A stretch of 64,000 nucleotides of DNA from JBFLYZ01 sp040756415 (GTDB lineage: Bacteria; Bacteroidota; Bacteroidia; JADZBD01), in contig JBFLYZ010000007.1 in assembly GCA_040756415.1 (NCBI GenBank), positions 19,201 to 83,200 of the forward strand, in the 5' to 3' direction. Below are positions 17,806 to 26,271 of the stretch, in pieces. Below the pieces are notes generated by a model. The model did no database searches and had not been told where the DNA came from. It was given only the letters and a program-made list of their open reading frames with translations. Position 1 is the stretch's first letter. The number at the start of each line of letters is the position of its first letter. The position numbers and the translations under genes were made by a program.

Positions 17806-17844
17806 CAAAAGTAGAAAAATTAATCCATCCCAAAAGGGCCCTTT
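17806..17844 (-). promoter_or_regulatory. Promoter of the wzz-wzz-ligase operon with palindrome
   Basis: Minus-strand TACTTTTG (17806-17813) is the -7 box; TTTG (17831-17834) is 17 bases upstream. A perfect 12-base palindrome AAAGGGCCCTTT at 17833-17844 overlaps the -33 region and could be an operator. Confidence 0.45.
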
Positions 17845-17925
17845 ACAGGCGTGCTAAAGTAAATAACCGGGCCTGAAAAGACCTGCAACGAATAAAAAAA
17901 TAAATTATTGTGCCGGCCGGTGCTT

Positions 17926-19404
17926 TTACCCGTATTTCAATATGCGGAACATACCCTTAATGCTGACCAGGCGAATGGCAAAGGCCCAAAAACCGCAGGC
18001 TACCACCATAAAGATGAAATTGATGAACCAGGCCGATTCCGAATAGCTGACCCTTTGCGACAGCATATTGATCACGATCACGCCCAACCCGAACAGGAAG
18101 AGCTTGAGGAGGAAACGGAAATTGACCCGGAACCGGAAATTATACTGGACGATGATCACCTGCAGCAGGGCGGTGAGGCTTTGCGTGATGAGGCTGGAAA
18201 CAGCCGATCCGAAAGCGTAAAAATGCGGGATGAGGATGAAGTTCAGGATAATGTTCACCAGCATGCCGCTGGCCGCCATCAGGTTCAGCTCCTTCATGTT
18301 CCCGTTGGCCGTAAGCAGGGTGCCGAAGATATAGGTTGTGGAAATGGCGGTAAAGCAGCACATGAGCACCGCGAACACGGGCGCACTCTGGGTGATATCG
18401 GCCGCTGAACGCAGGAAATTGTTCTTGTCGAGGTACAGGAGCGTCATCAGCTCGTGCCGGTAAAAATAGCAGCCCACCGCGATCACGATGGCGGGAACGA
18501 TCAGCAGCGTGTACGAGAGCTTCACCAGTTGCTCGACCGACTCCTTGTGCTTGAGCATGCGCGAAAAGATAGGCAGCAACAGGCCCGAGAACAGGAATGC
18601 GATCATATTGGTAGCGTCCAGCAGCCGGTAACCCTGGGCGTAGATGCCTGACTGGTGCTCGCCATCGGGCAGCAGCCGCTCGAGCATCACCGCGTCAATG
18701 CGGTTATAAAAGGTCATGAGCAGCACGAGAATGGCATACGGGAAGCTTTTTTTCAGGATCATGAGCGCAAAGGGCATGCTCAGCCTGAGGCGCAGGAATT
18801 CGGCCTTGCGTACCACCACCAGGAAGGCGATGACGGCCGTAATAAAGTAGGCGATGGTTTGCGCGTAAACGTAATGCATGATATCGAGCTCCTGCCGGCT
18901 GATGATATTGCCGTGCAAAAGGAAAAGACAGAGAACGATCATGATGGTGCGATCGAGCACGGAAATAATGCTGTCGGTCTTGAACAGGTGCAGGCCGGCA
19001 ATGTTCGAGCGCAGGTACATGATCATGTAGATCAGGAACTGGTTGAAGCCCAGGATCAGCACCAGCTTCATGTAGCGCAGGTCGTAACCCACGATCAGGC
19101 CGCAGGCCAGCGTTACGATGATGTACAGCACCGCCAACGCCAGCTTCAGCACGAAAAGGCTGGAGAAATGCTTGGTGAGCAGGTGGTTGTTCTGGGCTAT
19201 ATTCTTGTTGTTGAAGTTCGTAATGCCGAGGTCGAGCAGGATATTGATCAGGAAGGTGAAGTTGAACAGCGCGAAATAGACCCCGAAGTTCTCCGTGCCC
19301 ACCGCTTTCTGCACTTCCCGGTCAATGCCCAGTATCCAGTAGGGCTTGATGAGGAGGTTAAGCAGCAGGAGCAATGCAAGATTGGTAACGAACTTCCTTT
19401 GCAT
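17926..19404 (-). CDS. Wzx-like polysaccharide flippase (MATE/MOP superfamily)
   Basis: 492 residues from ATG 19404; an upstream TTG (19425) is less likely because it would overlap the -7-like box. It has about twelve to fourteen hydrophobic helices along the whole length, with basic cytoplasmic loops, as in polysaccharide_synt proteins. The role is to flip undecaprenyl-linked oligosaccharide across the inner membrane. It is the first gene of a leftward cassette with two Wzz proteins and a ligase, and is divergent from a glycosyltransferase. Confidence 0.83.
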   Translation of the reverse strand: MQRKFVTNLALLLLLNLLIKPYWILGIDREVQKAVGTENFGVYFALFNFTFLINILLDLGITNFNNKNIAQNNHLLTKHFSSLFVLKLALAVLYIIVTLACGLIVGYDLRYMKLVLILGFNQFLIYMIMYLRSNIAGLHLFKTDSIISVLDRTIMIVLCLFLLHGNIISRQELDIMHYVYAQTIAYFITAVIAFLVVVRKAEFLRLRLSMPFALMILKKSFPYAILVLLMTFYNRIDAVMLERLLPDGEHQSGIYAQGYRLLDATNMIAFLFSGLLLPIFSRMLKHKESVEQLVKLSYTLLIVPAIVIAVGCYFYRHELMTLLYLDKNNFLRSAADITQSAPVFAVLMCCFTAISTTYIFGTLLTANGNMKELNLMAASGMLVNIILNFILIPHFYAFGSAVSSLITQSLTALLQVIIVQYNFRFRVNFRFLLKLFLFGLGVIVINMLSQRVSYSESAWFINFIFMVVACGFWAFAIRLVSIKGMFRILKYG

Positions 19405-19412
19405 AGAGGCGG

Positions 19413-19448
19413 TAAAAGTAGTCAATATCGGCTATTCTGCTAAATTTG
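19413..19448. promoter_or_regulatory. Divergent promoter region between flippase and glycosyltransferase
   Basis: Plus strand: TAAATTTG (19441-19448), 5 bases before ATG 19454. Minus strand: TACTTTTA (19413-19420), 8 bases before ATG 19404. The two boxes are 20 bases apart, so the promoters must overlap and may compete. Confidence 0.45.
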
Positions 19449-19453
19449 CGCGA

Positions 19454-20578
19454 ATGCTCATCGCTGTCAATACGCGCCTGTTAATCAGGGATAAGCTCGA
19501 AGGCATCGGATGGTTCGCCTTCGAATCGCTGAAGCGCATCGCCCGGCAGCATCAGGAGCACGAGTTCCTCTTTATTTTCGACCGGCCGTACAGCGAGGAA
19601 TTCGTCTTTTCAGACAACATCCGGCCTGTAGTGGCGGGCCCGAAAACGCGTCATGCTTTCATCTGGAAGTACTGGTTCGGGCGCGTGGTCCCGGGCCTGC
19701 TGCAGAAGCACAACGTGGACCTTTTCCTTTCACCGGACGGATTTCTTCCCCTGCGCAGCAGCGTGCCTGCCGTAAGCGTGATACACGACCTGAACTTTGA
19801 GCACTACCCGCAGGATGTGCCTTTTTTCGCGCGCCACTTCTACCTCCGCAACTTTCCGCGTTATGCCAGAACGGCCAGGCGCATCGCCACCGTGTCAGAA
19901 TATTCAAAGAACGATATCGTGAAATGCTACGGGGTGGAGCCGGACAAGATCGATGTGGTGTACAATGGCGCGAACGAATCCTTCGCTCCGCTGGACACTG
20001 CTGAGCAGGAGCGGGTCCGCGGAAAATATGCTGGCGGCAAGCCCTATTTCATCTACGTAGGCAGCATGCACCCACGCAAGAACCTCGGGCGCCTGCTCCA
20101 GGCCTTCGATGCGTTCAAAAAAACATCGTCCAGCCCCATGCAGCTCATGATTGTGGGAGAAAAAATGTGGTGGGCGCGCGGGCTGAAGGAGGCCTACGAG
20201 AGCATGCAGCACCGCGATGCGGTGATCTTCACCGGGCGGATGAACCCCGATGAGCTCCGGGCTGTGTATGCCTCGGCCTTCGCCCTTACCTACGTGCCGT
20301 ATTTCGAAGGCTTTGGCATTCCGCTTACCGAGGCCATGTATTCGGGCATTCCCATCATCACCTCCAGCGTAACCAGCATGCCCGAGGTGGCGGGCGATGC
20401 GGCCCTGCTGGCAGACCCCTTCTCCGTCAATTCCATTGCCGATGCCATGCTGAAGCTGGCCAGTGATGCCGCCCTTCGCGAAGCCCTGATCGCAAGGGGA
20501 AAGCTGCGCAAACAGCTTTTCACCTGGCAGCGCACGGCCGACAGGTTGTGGGACTGCATTGAAAAGAGCCTGCCTTAA
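19454..20578 (+). CDS. Glycosyltransferase family 4 (GT-B)
   Basis: 374 residues from ATG 19454, directly after a -7 box. The C-terminal Rossmann domain has GSMHPRKNLGRLLQAF and the donor-site EGFGIPLTEAM (the E-x7-E motif of retaining GT4 enzymes). The N-terminal half includes SVIHDLNFEHYP. It transfers a nucleotide-activated sugar, most likely mannose or a related hexose, to a lipid-linked or surface glycan. Location beside the flippase/Wzz cassette supports a role in polysaccharide synthesis; the donor is unknown. Confidence 0.86.
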   Translation: MLIAVNTRLLIRDKLEGIGWFAFESLKRIARQHQEHEFLFIFDRPYSEEFVFSDNIRPVVAGPKTRHAFIWKYWFGRVVPGLLQKHNVDLFLSPDGFLPLRSSVPAVSVIHDLNFEHYPQDVPFFARHFYLRNFPRYARTARRIATVSEYSKNDIVKCYGVEPDKIDVVYNGANESFAPLDTAEQERVRGKYAGGKPYFIYVGSMHPRKNLGRLLQAFDAFKKTSSSPMQLMIVGEKMWWARGLKEAYESMQHRDAVIFTGRMNPDELRAVYASAFALTYVPYFEGFGIPLTEAMYSGIPIITSSVTSMPEVAGDAALLADPFSVNSIADAMLKLASDAALREALIARGKLRKQLFTWQRTADRLWDCIEKSLP

Positions 20579-20634
20579 GATCCTTGTTGAAACACTGTGA
20601 ACAAATCGCGTAAAAACCTTTGAGCGGATTACCT

Positions 20635-20642
20635 TACATTCG
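20635..20642 (+). promoter_or_regulatory. -7-like element (TAnnTTCG) before rnhB
   Basis: TACATTCG, 16 bases before GTG 20659. The identical octamer lies before gatB at 38594. Confidence 0.35.
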
Positions 20643-20658
20643 CTGGCAAAGCGGGAAA

Positions 20659-21267
20659 GTGCTCAAACTTTTTTACCACAAAGAACTTACAGAGGCAGGA
20701 TGCGATGAGGCCGGGCGGGGATGCCTGGCCGGTCCTGTTTATGCCGCTGCCGTGATCCTGCCCAAAGACCTGAACAAAAAACTGCTCACAGGACTGAACG
20801 ACAGCAAGCAGATGAACGAAGAGCTGCGCTACGAGCTCAGGCCGGTGATCCAGGAGGTGGCCCTGGCCTGGTGCGTAGCCTCGGCCAGCCACCAGGAGAT
20901 CGATGAGATCAATATCCTGAACGCCTCCTTCCTGGCCATGCACCGCGCGCTTGACGGGCTTAGCCTGGCACCGAAGCACATCATCATTGACGGCAACCGC
21001 TTCAAAAAGTACAGGGATATACCGCATCAATGCGTTATTGAAGGCGATGGCAAATACCTGAGCATAGCCGCAGCCTCGGTGCTGGCAAAAACCTACCGCG
21101 ATGACCACATGAAAGAGCTGCATGAGAAGTTCCCGGTCTATAACTGGAAGCGGAACAAGGCTTACGCCACCCCCGAGCACCGCAAGGCCATAGAGGATCA
21201 CGGCCTGTGCGAATTCCACCGCAGGTCTTTCCGCCTCGTTCCCGACCAATTGGAACTTGAGTTCTGA
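20659..21267 (+). CDS. rnhB: Ribonuclease HII
   Basis: 202 residues from GTG 20659, giving MLKLFYHKELTEAGCDEAGRG, the normal N-terminus for Bacteroidota RNase HII; an upstream TTG (20620) would add 13 unlikely residues. The catalytic motif is D16-E17 in CDEAGRG, with further conserved GLNDSKQ, IIIDGN and AAASVLAKTYRD. It cuts RNA at ribonucleotides in RNA-DNA duplexes, removing misincorporated ribonucleotides. It stands alone between the glycosyltransferase and the AraC gene. Confidence 0.95.
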   Translation: MLKLFYHKELTEAGCDEAGRGCLAGPVYAAAVILPKDLNKKLLTGLNDSKQMNEELRYELRPVIQEVALAWCVASASHQEIDEINILNASFLAMHRALDGLSLAPKHIIIDGNRFKKYRDIPHQCVIEGDGKYLSIAAASVLAKTYRDDHMKELHEKFPVYNWKRNKAYATPEHRKAIEDHGLCEFHRRSFRLVPDQLELEF

Positions 21268-21272
21268 ATACT

Positions 21273-21280
21273 TATCTTTG
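21273..21280 (+). promoter_or_regulatory. -7 element for the AraC regulator
   Basis: TATCTTTG ends 5 bases before ATG 21286; a near-leaderless mRNA is predicted. Confidence 0.5.
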
Positions 21281-21285
21281 TTCCT

Positions 21286-22161
21286 ATGCCTAAGGAACAG
21301 GCAATACCTACCCACGACCTGCAAAAGGACGATGATCACGATCACGTTTCCTTTCGCATCATCCGCCTGGAGACCAAAACGGCCTACGAGGCTTCCCTGC
21401 CCCACCGCCACAGCTATTATGAGATCTTTTTCTTTGAAAAAGGCAGCGGCTGGCACATGATCGATTTTGAAAATGTGGAGATCGATCCCGGAAGCATTCA
21501 TTTTGTCTCGCCCGGGCAGGTACACCTGGTCAGCCGCTCGCTCGACTCCCAGGGCTATGTGCTGCTGTTCAACTCCGATTTCTTCTATTATAACCTGGAG
21601 AACAAGAACACGCTCACCGAGTTTCCTTTCCTGCACGGGCTCAGCGCCCGGCCTGCCATCACGCTCCGGCAACCCGACCTGGCTTACATCAACAAGATCA
21701 TCCGCGATATTGATTCGGAGTTCAAATCTGGAAATGAGTACAAGGACGATATCATCAGGTCTTACCTGAATATACTGCTGCTCAAATGCAAGGCTAACTT
21801 CGGTCATACGGGCCCCGAGAACATTTCGCAAAGCCTGGTCAACCGCTTTCGCCTGAAAGTGGAAGAGAAATTCCTGAGCCTGCATAAAGTAAGCGATTAC
21901 GCTGACCTGCTTTCGGTTACTCCCAACCATTTGAATGACAGCACCAAAAAGGTTACCGGTAAAACGGCACTCGAGCTCATCCAGGACCGCCTGCTGCTGG
22001 AAGCAAAGCGCCTGCTGCTCCATACCGAGCAAACAGGCAAGGAGATAGCGTTCCAGCTCGGGTATAATGACCCTTCTTATTTCACCCGTTTTTTCAAGAC
22101 CCAGACCAGCCGCACGCCCGAGGATTTTCGCAGGCAAATCCGTGAAAAGTACCATAACTAA
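21286..22161 (+). CDS. AraC-family transcriptional regulator with cupin sensor domain
   Basis: 291 residues. The N-terminal cupin (LPHRHSYYEIFFFEKGSG ... FVSPGQVH) is the ligand-sensing domain of AraC_binding type. The C-terminal 100 residues hold two helix-turn-helix motifs ending in IAFQLGYNDPSYFTRFFK, the AraC signature. It should activate a nearby or distant operon in response to a small molecule; the downstream haem-motif T9SS gene is the closest candidate, but it has its own promoter. No ligand can be inferred. Confidence 0.9.
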   Translation: MPKEQAIPTHDLQKDDDHDHVSFRIIRLETKTAYEASLPHRHSYYEIFFFEKGSGWHMIDFENVEIDPGSIHFVSPGQVHLVSRSLDSQGYVLLFNSDFFYYNLENKNTLTEFPFLHGLSARPAITLRQPDLAYINKIIRDIDSEFKSGNEYKDDIIRSYLNILLLKCKANFGHTGPENISQSLVNRFRLKVEEKFLSLHKVSDYADLLSVTPNHLNDSTKKVTGKTALELIQDRLLLEAKRLLLHTEQTGKEIAFQLGYNDPSYFTRFFKTQTSRTPEDFRRQIREKYHN

Positions 22162-22174
22162 GGGGTTTTAAACC

Positions 22175-22205
22175 ATTGAGGCGAGAATTAATCTGATTAT
22201 TTTTG
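22175..22205 (+). promoter_or_regulatory. Promoter of the choice-of-anchor V gene
   Basis: ATTG (22175-22178), 19 bases, then TATTTTTG (22198-22205). It ends 16 bases before ATG 22222. Confidence 0.45.
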
Positions 22206-22221
22206 GAAAATAAATCTGGCC

Positions 22222-23050
22222 ATGATGTTAAAAAAAATCACCCTCTCTCTTATCTCTCTGAGCGTCTTTGCCGGGCTTTGCATATATGATGCGAGCGGAA
22301 GGCTCTCCATATCAAATGTAAGCGGGGCACCTACGGGCCGCACCGGCTCGCCTGGCGATGGTAACAATACCTGCGGGGGTTGCCACACCGGTACAGCGGT
22401 CACTACTGCTTCCGGCCTGATCACTTCCAATATTCCCCTTAGCGGCTATTTACCGGGCCAAACCTATACCATTACCGCCTCCATTACCGGAAGCGGCACC
22501 CGCTACGGGTTCCAGGCCACAGCCGAGAAGTCGGGCGGAACAAAAGTGGGCACGCTGATCGCCACCAATACCACCGAAACCCAAACGCAGGGAGTTCCCG
22601 TTCGCTGGATCACGCATAAAACGGCCGGCACCACCGGCACGGGCGGCAAGACCTGGACCTTTAACTGGACAGCGCCCGCACTCGGCACGGGAGCCGTAAC
22701 CTTTTACGCGGCCTTTAACCGGGCCAACAACAATGGCACATCAGCGGGTGACGTGATCGTTAAATCAACGCTGACCGTGCAGGAAGATCCTTCTGCCGGA
22801 TTTGCCGAATACGATGAAAAGAATGCTGTCCGCATCTTCCCCAATCCTGCCGCAGATCACCTGTTATATTGACTCGGAGATCGGGAATGCGGTGATCACT
22901 GTTTACGATACAAAGGGCGCTGAGGTGCTTTCCCTGCAAATGGACAGTTATCCCTTCCGTGCAGACGTATCCTCCCTGCCCAAGGGCGTTTATTTCCTGA
23001 AGATCGTTTCCGGAAGCACGGCCTGGTCAGAAAAATTCGTAAAATTGTAG
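22222..23050 (+). CDS. Choice-of-anchor V / CxxCH T9SS protein, frameshifted in its sorting domain
   Basis: A signal peptide is followed by NTCGGCHTG, a CxxCH haem-binding motif, and a reeler-like beta domain as in the choice-of-anchor V family. The sorting domain begins VRIFPNPAADH, but the frame hits TGA at 22870. From there the +1 frame continues perfectly as YIDSEIGNAVITVYDTKGAE and ends GVYFLKIV ... EKFVKL at 23050. Removing one T at 22864-22865 joins the halves into a normal type A domain. As written, the product ends after 216 residues and would lose most of its T9SS signal, so it would stay in the periplasm. Either a sequencing error, a true lesion, or slippage. Confidence 0.75.
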
Positions 23051-23053
23051 CGT

Positions 23054-23413
23054 ATGAGAAGGTTACTCCTGTTTATCGTGATCGGCACTATAGCCACGGG
23101 GTCATGCACACGCGACAAAGGCAACCCGCTTATATCGCAGGCGTCCAACTGCGATACCAGCATCACGTACACGCAAACCATCGCTCCCATTATTTCACAG
23201 TATTGCTCCACTACTCCCGGCTGCCACGTAACGGGTTTTACGGCAGGTGACTTTACCAGCTATGCCGGGCTGAAGATAAAACTTGACGCGGGCGTGTTCC
23301 AGAACCGCGTTTTCGTGGTGCGCGATATGCCCCAAACGCCCAACCCTCCCCTCCCCGACAGCGTTTTCAATAAGCTGAAATGCTGGGTGGACGAGGGCTA
23401 CCCTAACAACTAG
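23054..23413 (+). CDS. Small lipoprotein with a CX5CH cytochrome-like motif
   Basis: 119 residues with a lipobox (ATGSC near residue 18), so probably membrane-anchored. The segment ITYTQTIAPIISQYCS followed by TTPGCH resembles the N-terminal part of planctomycete-type cytochrome c domains (I..I...C..CH), but the cysteines are five residues apart (C-STTPG-CH) instead of two. The C-terminal end FNKLKCWVDEGYPNN also fits that family. Whether haem can attach is unclear. It starts 3 bases after the corrected end of the CxxCH T9SS gene, so the two are one operon and may work together. Confidence 0.7.
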   Translation: MRRLLLFIVIGTIATGSCTRDKGNPLISQASNCDTSITYTQTIAPIISQYCSTTPGCHVTGFTAGDFTSYAGLKIKLDAGVFQNRVFVVRDMPQTPNPPLPDSVFNKLKCWVDEGYPNN

Positions 23414-23519
23414 GTATTTCTCCGCGGCCCGACCCCGGTCTTCACTCGTTTTTTTCCCCGTTTGGCGTAAGCAAATTCTTACCTCAGCGAAAATCCTTCC
23501 GCTCAGGCTCCGGCTCAGG

Positions 23520-23527
23520 TAACTTTG
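23520..23527 (+). promoter_or_regulatory. -7 element for the subtilase gene
   Basis: TAACTTTG, ending 19 bases before ATG 23547. Confidence 0.42.
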
Positions 23528-23546
23528 CAGTGTAAGCTGATTTGTG

Positions 23547-25133
23547 ATGAGGAGCTGGTTTCTTACACTGGTAGTAGTAATGATCTTTGGGGGAACTGTT
23601 CCGGCTCAGCGTGTTGACCAGGGTTATCGTGATGGAGAGGTGTATTTCAAGAGCCGGAACAATTTCCCCAAGGATTTTTCCAATTATGATTACAGCATAC
23701 CGGCATTCAACGCCATTATGGACGCTTATGACGTGCGGTCTATTGAAAAGCCTTTTGGCGGCATAGATATCGACCTGGAAAATACCTACCGCATACGCTT
23801 CGGCAAGATCAATAAAGTGGATTTTCTGATCATCGACCTGAACGAGTTGCCTTTTATCGAATATGCGGAGAAGGTGCCCCTGGTGCGCAGCACCTATACC
23901 CCGAACGATTACCAGCAGGCGCAGTGGTACCTGACCAAGATCAACGCCCCGGCCGCCTGGAACATCTCCCAGGGCGACATAACGGCCGTCATCGCGGTGG
24001 TAGATAACGGGGTGCTTACCAGCCACAGCGATCTTCAGCCCAACCTGTGGCAGAACCCGGGCGAAACACCCGGCAACGCCCTGGATGACGACCAGAACGG
24101 TTACGTTGACGATGTATACGGCTATGATGTAAGCGACAGGGACAGCGACCCCAGCCCCCCTGCAGGCATAGCCGATAACAGCGCCTTCGGGCATGGCACC
24201 CATGTGGCTGGTATCGCTTCGGCAGCTACTGATAACGCGGTGGGTATCTCCTCGCTGGGCTTCCACTCGCGCATCATGGCGGTCAAGTGCGCTTCCGACA
24301 GCTCACCCGGTGACGTGCTCAGCCATCCCTATGACGGGGTAATGTACGCCATCCGCGCCAGGGCCAGTATCATCAACATGTCGTGGGGCGGCACAGCTTC
24401 ATCCATTACTGAACAGAAAATCATTGAGCTGGCGTATAGAAATGGCATCATCCTGGTAGCCTCGGCCGGCAATAATAACTCAAACGATCCCTTCTACCCG
24501 GCCGCCTATCCGCACGTGATCGCGGTGGGCGCTACGGATATTTCCGACTCAAGGGCCTCTTTTTCGAACTACGGAAACTGGGTGGATGTAATGGCTCCGG
24601 GGGTAAACATTTACAGCACCCTGGCCGGCAGCAGCTCCTCTTACGGCAGCCTGAGCGGAACATCCATGTCGTGCCCGCTCGTTTCTGCACTGGCCGCCCT
24701 GCTGGTGGCCATAGGCAATACCGGCCCGGATAAGATCGAATACTATATCAAGAACGGCAGCGATGATATCAGCGCCAGCAACCAGCTCTTCCTGGGCCAG
24801 GTGGGCACCGGCCGCATTAACGCGCACAACAGCCTTATCATCGCCAGTACGATCAACGAATTCATAGCGGGCACCGACATCGTGGAGAACATCTATCCCA
24901 ACCCCTCAGACGGCTACATCACCATCGAGTTTTCGGAAAGCGCGCCCATGGAGGTGGAGCTGAGGCTGTATAACAACACGGGCACCCAGGTGATCTTTAA
25001 AAAAAAATTAAATTTTTCAGATAATATCTTTTCCAAAGAGATCGACCTGAGCGCCATCGACAAAGGCGTTTATTTCATCGAGATATCGAGCAACGAGCGG
25101 CCCATGAGCCGCGACAGGATCATTCTTCAGTAG
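23547..25133 (+). CDS. S8 subtilisin-like secreted protease with T9SS sorting domain
   Basis: 528 residues; ATG 23547 or GTG 23544 both start the same signal peptide (MRSWFLTLVVVMIFGGTVPA). The catalytic triad is D153 (VVDNGV), H216 (GHGTHVAG) and S373 (GTSMSCP), with the oxyanion Asn in SAGNNNSNDP, so it should be active. The N-terminal part before residue 125 is probably a propeptide. A type A sorting domain starts at about residue 449 with IYPNPSDGYITI and ends in a Lys/Arg-poor tail. It is therefore secreted by T9SS to the surface or medium. Confidence 0.92.
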   Translation: MRSWFLTLVVVMIFGGTVPAQRVDQGYRDGEVYFKSRNNFPKDFSNYDYSIPAFNAIMDAYDVRSIEKPFGGIDIDLENTYRIRFGKINKVDFLIIDLNELPFIEYAEKVPLVRSTYTPNDYQQAQWYLTKINAPAAWNISQGDITAVIAVVDNGVLTSHSDLQPNLWQNPGETPGNALDDDQNGYVDDVYGYDVSDRDSDPSPPAGIADNSAFGHGTHVAGIASAATDNAVGISSLGFHSRIMAVKCASDSSPGDVLSHPYDGVMYAIRARASIINMSWGGTASSITEQKIIELAYRNGIILVASAGNNNSNDPFYPAAYPHVIAVGATDISDSRASFSNYGNWVDVMAPGVNIYSTLAGSSSSYGSLSGTSMSCPLVSALAALLVAIGNTGPDKIEYYIKNGSDDISASNQLFLGQVGTGRINAHNSLIIASTINEFIAGTDIVENIYPNPSDGYITIEFSESAPMEVELRLYNNTGTQVIFKKKLNFSDNIFSKEIDLSAIDKGVYFIEISSNERPMSRDRIILQ

Positions 25134-25164
25134 CGGGACCTGAACATCCCAATTAGCTTTCTTG

Positions 25165-25172
25165 TATATTTG
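25165..25172 (+). promoter_or_regulatory. -7 element for the WD40 gene
   Basis: TATATTTG, 4 bases before the chosen GTG at 25177; if correct, the mRNA is leaderless. Confidence 0.42.
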
Positions 25173-25176
25173 GAAT

Positions 25177-26184
25177 GTGAAAAGAACATTTTTTTTCTTT
25201 TTCTCCTTTTTCCCTTTTTTGATCGGGGCGCAGACACTTGATCTCTTGTTCAGTTTCCGCACCCCGCCCAATTACATACGCGATATCGTCATTCCCCCGA
25301 ACAAAAGCATATTTTACTGCTCCTCGGGCGAACATATCGTCAAAAGCAGGCTGAACAAAAAGAAGTTTAAACGCAAGCTGGAGTTCAGGGCCGAAGAACC
25401 CTATTACAAAAGCCGCTTCTCGCCCGATGGGAAATACTTCGTGTACACGTTCAAAGACAACTGCCTTTACCTTTACAAAAGAACGCTGACCGGCTACCGT
25501 TTCCTCCAAAAGCTGGAAGGGCACGACAAAACGCAGAGCGTCATTTCGCTTTGCTTCAGCCCTGACGGGAAGCGGCTGCTTTCTGGCGGCCCGCAGGGCG
25601 AACTTATTCTCTGGGAAATTCCCAGCGGGAAGCAACTGCGCAAAATGCAGGTGCCGGACCGTTCGACCGTTACCGCCCTTGCCCTGAGCGGCAACGGAGA
25701 AAAAGCGGCCATCGGCACGATGAACTCCGACTGTTACATCTGGACCTTATCGGCCGATACGTTTTCGCACAGCGTGCATACGGGCGATTTTTCGCCCGGC
25801 TCCACCCTGCAGGTACCCTCCCAACTGGCCTTTACGGAAAAAGACAGCGCGGTGATGATGATCGTATATGGCGGGAGCAAGACCCTGCTGCACTGGAACC
25901 CGGCTAATGGAAAGCTAAGCGCCATGAAAACCGGGGGCTTTATTCCCAACTGCTTTACCTTTGCGCGGCAGGGACGCTACCTGGTGGCGGGCACCCAGAA
26001 AGGGGAGCTGCTCTTTATCGATCCCCGGACCGGCACCCTGCTCAAACACCTGTCCATCGCCTCGGTGCCAGTTACCTCCCTGGCCCTTACCCCCGACAGC
26101 GGCATACTCGTCAGCGGTGATGAGGAAGGCTATGTCAGCGTCTGGAACTCGCAAAGCCTTTTCCTGCAGTTGGGTGCGGAGTGA
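25177..26184 (+). CDS. Exported WD40-repeat protein
   Basis: 335 residues from GTG 25177; this gives the signal peptide MKRTFFFFFSFFPFLIGA and cleaves before QTLDLLF. WD40-like blades recur: VISLCFSPDGKRLLSGG..GELILWEIPSG, VTALALSGNGEKAAIGTM..CYIWTL, and VTSLALTPDSGILVSGDEEGYVSVWNS. Together with the N-terminal part this makes a propeller of about seven blades. No T9SS sorting domain is present, so it probably stays in the periplasm as a scaffold. Partners unknown. Confidence 0.8.
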   Translation: MKRTFFFFFSFFPFLIGAQTLDLLFSFRTPPNYIRDIVIPPNKSIFYCSSGEHIVKSRLNKKKFKRKLEFRAEEPYYKSRFSPDGKYFVYTFKDNCLYLYKRTLTGYRFLQKLEGHDKTQSVISLCFSPDGKRLLSGGPQGELILWEIPSGKQLRKMQVPDRSTVTALALSGNGEKAAIGTMNSDCYIWTLSADTFSHSVHTGDFSPGSTLQVPSQLAFTEKDSAVMMIVYGGSKTLLHWNPANGKLSAMKTGGFIPNCFTFARQGRYLVAGTQKGELLFIDPRTGTLLKHLSIASVPVTSLALTPDSGILVSGDEEGYVSVWNSQSLFLQLGAE

Positions 26185-26271
26185 TTTTTCCACATTGCTT
26201 TATTCATAATTCGGTTTGTGCCTTACGCGCAGGCTGGGCCGGACTCAGTAATTTCGGATGGTCGTTCCGCC

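Noticed and set aside
20629..22155. A 508-codon open frame on the minus strand opposite rnhB and the AraC gene
   Set aside because: It is the antisense shadow of two clear genes with conserved motifs and has no recognisable protein features.
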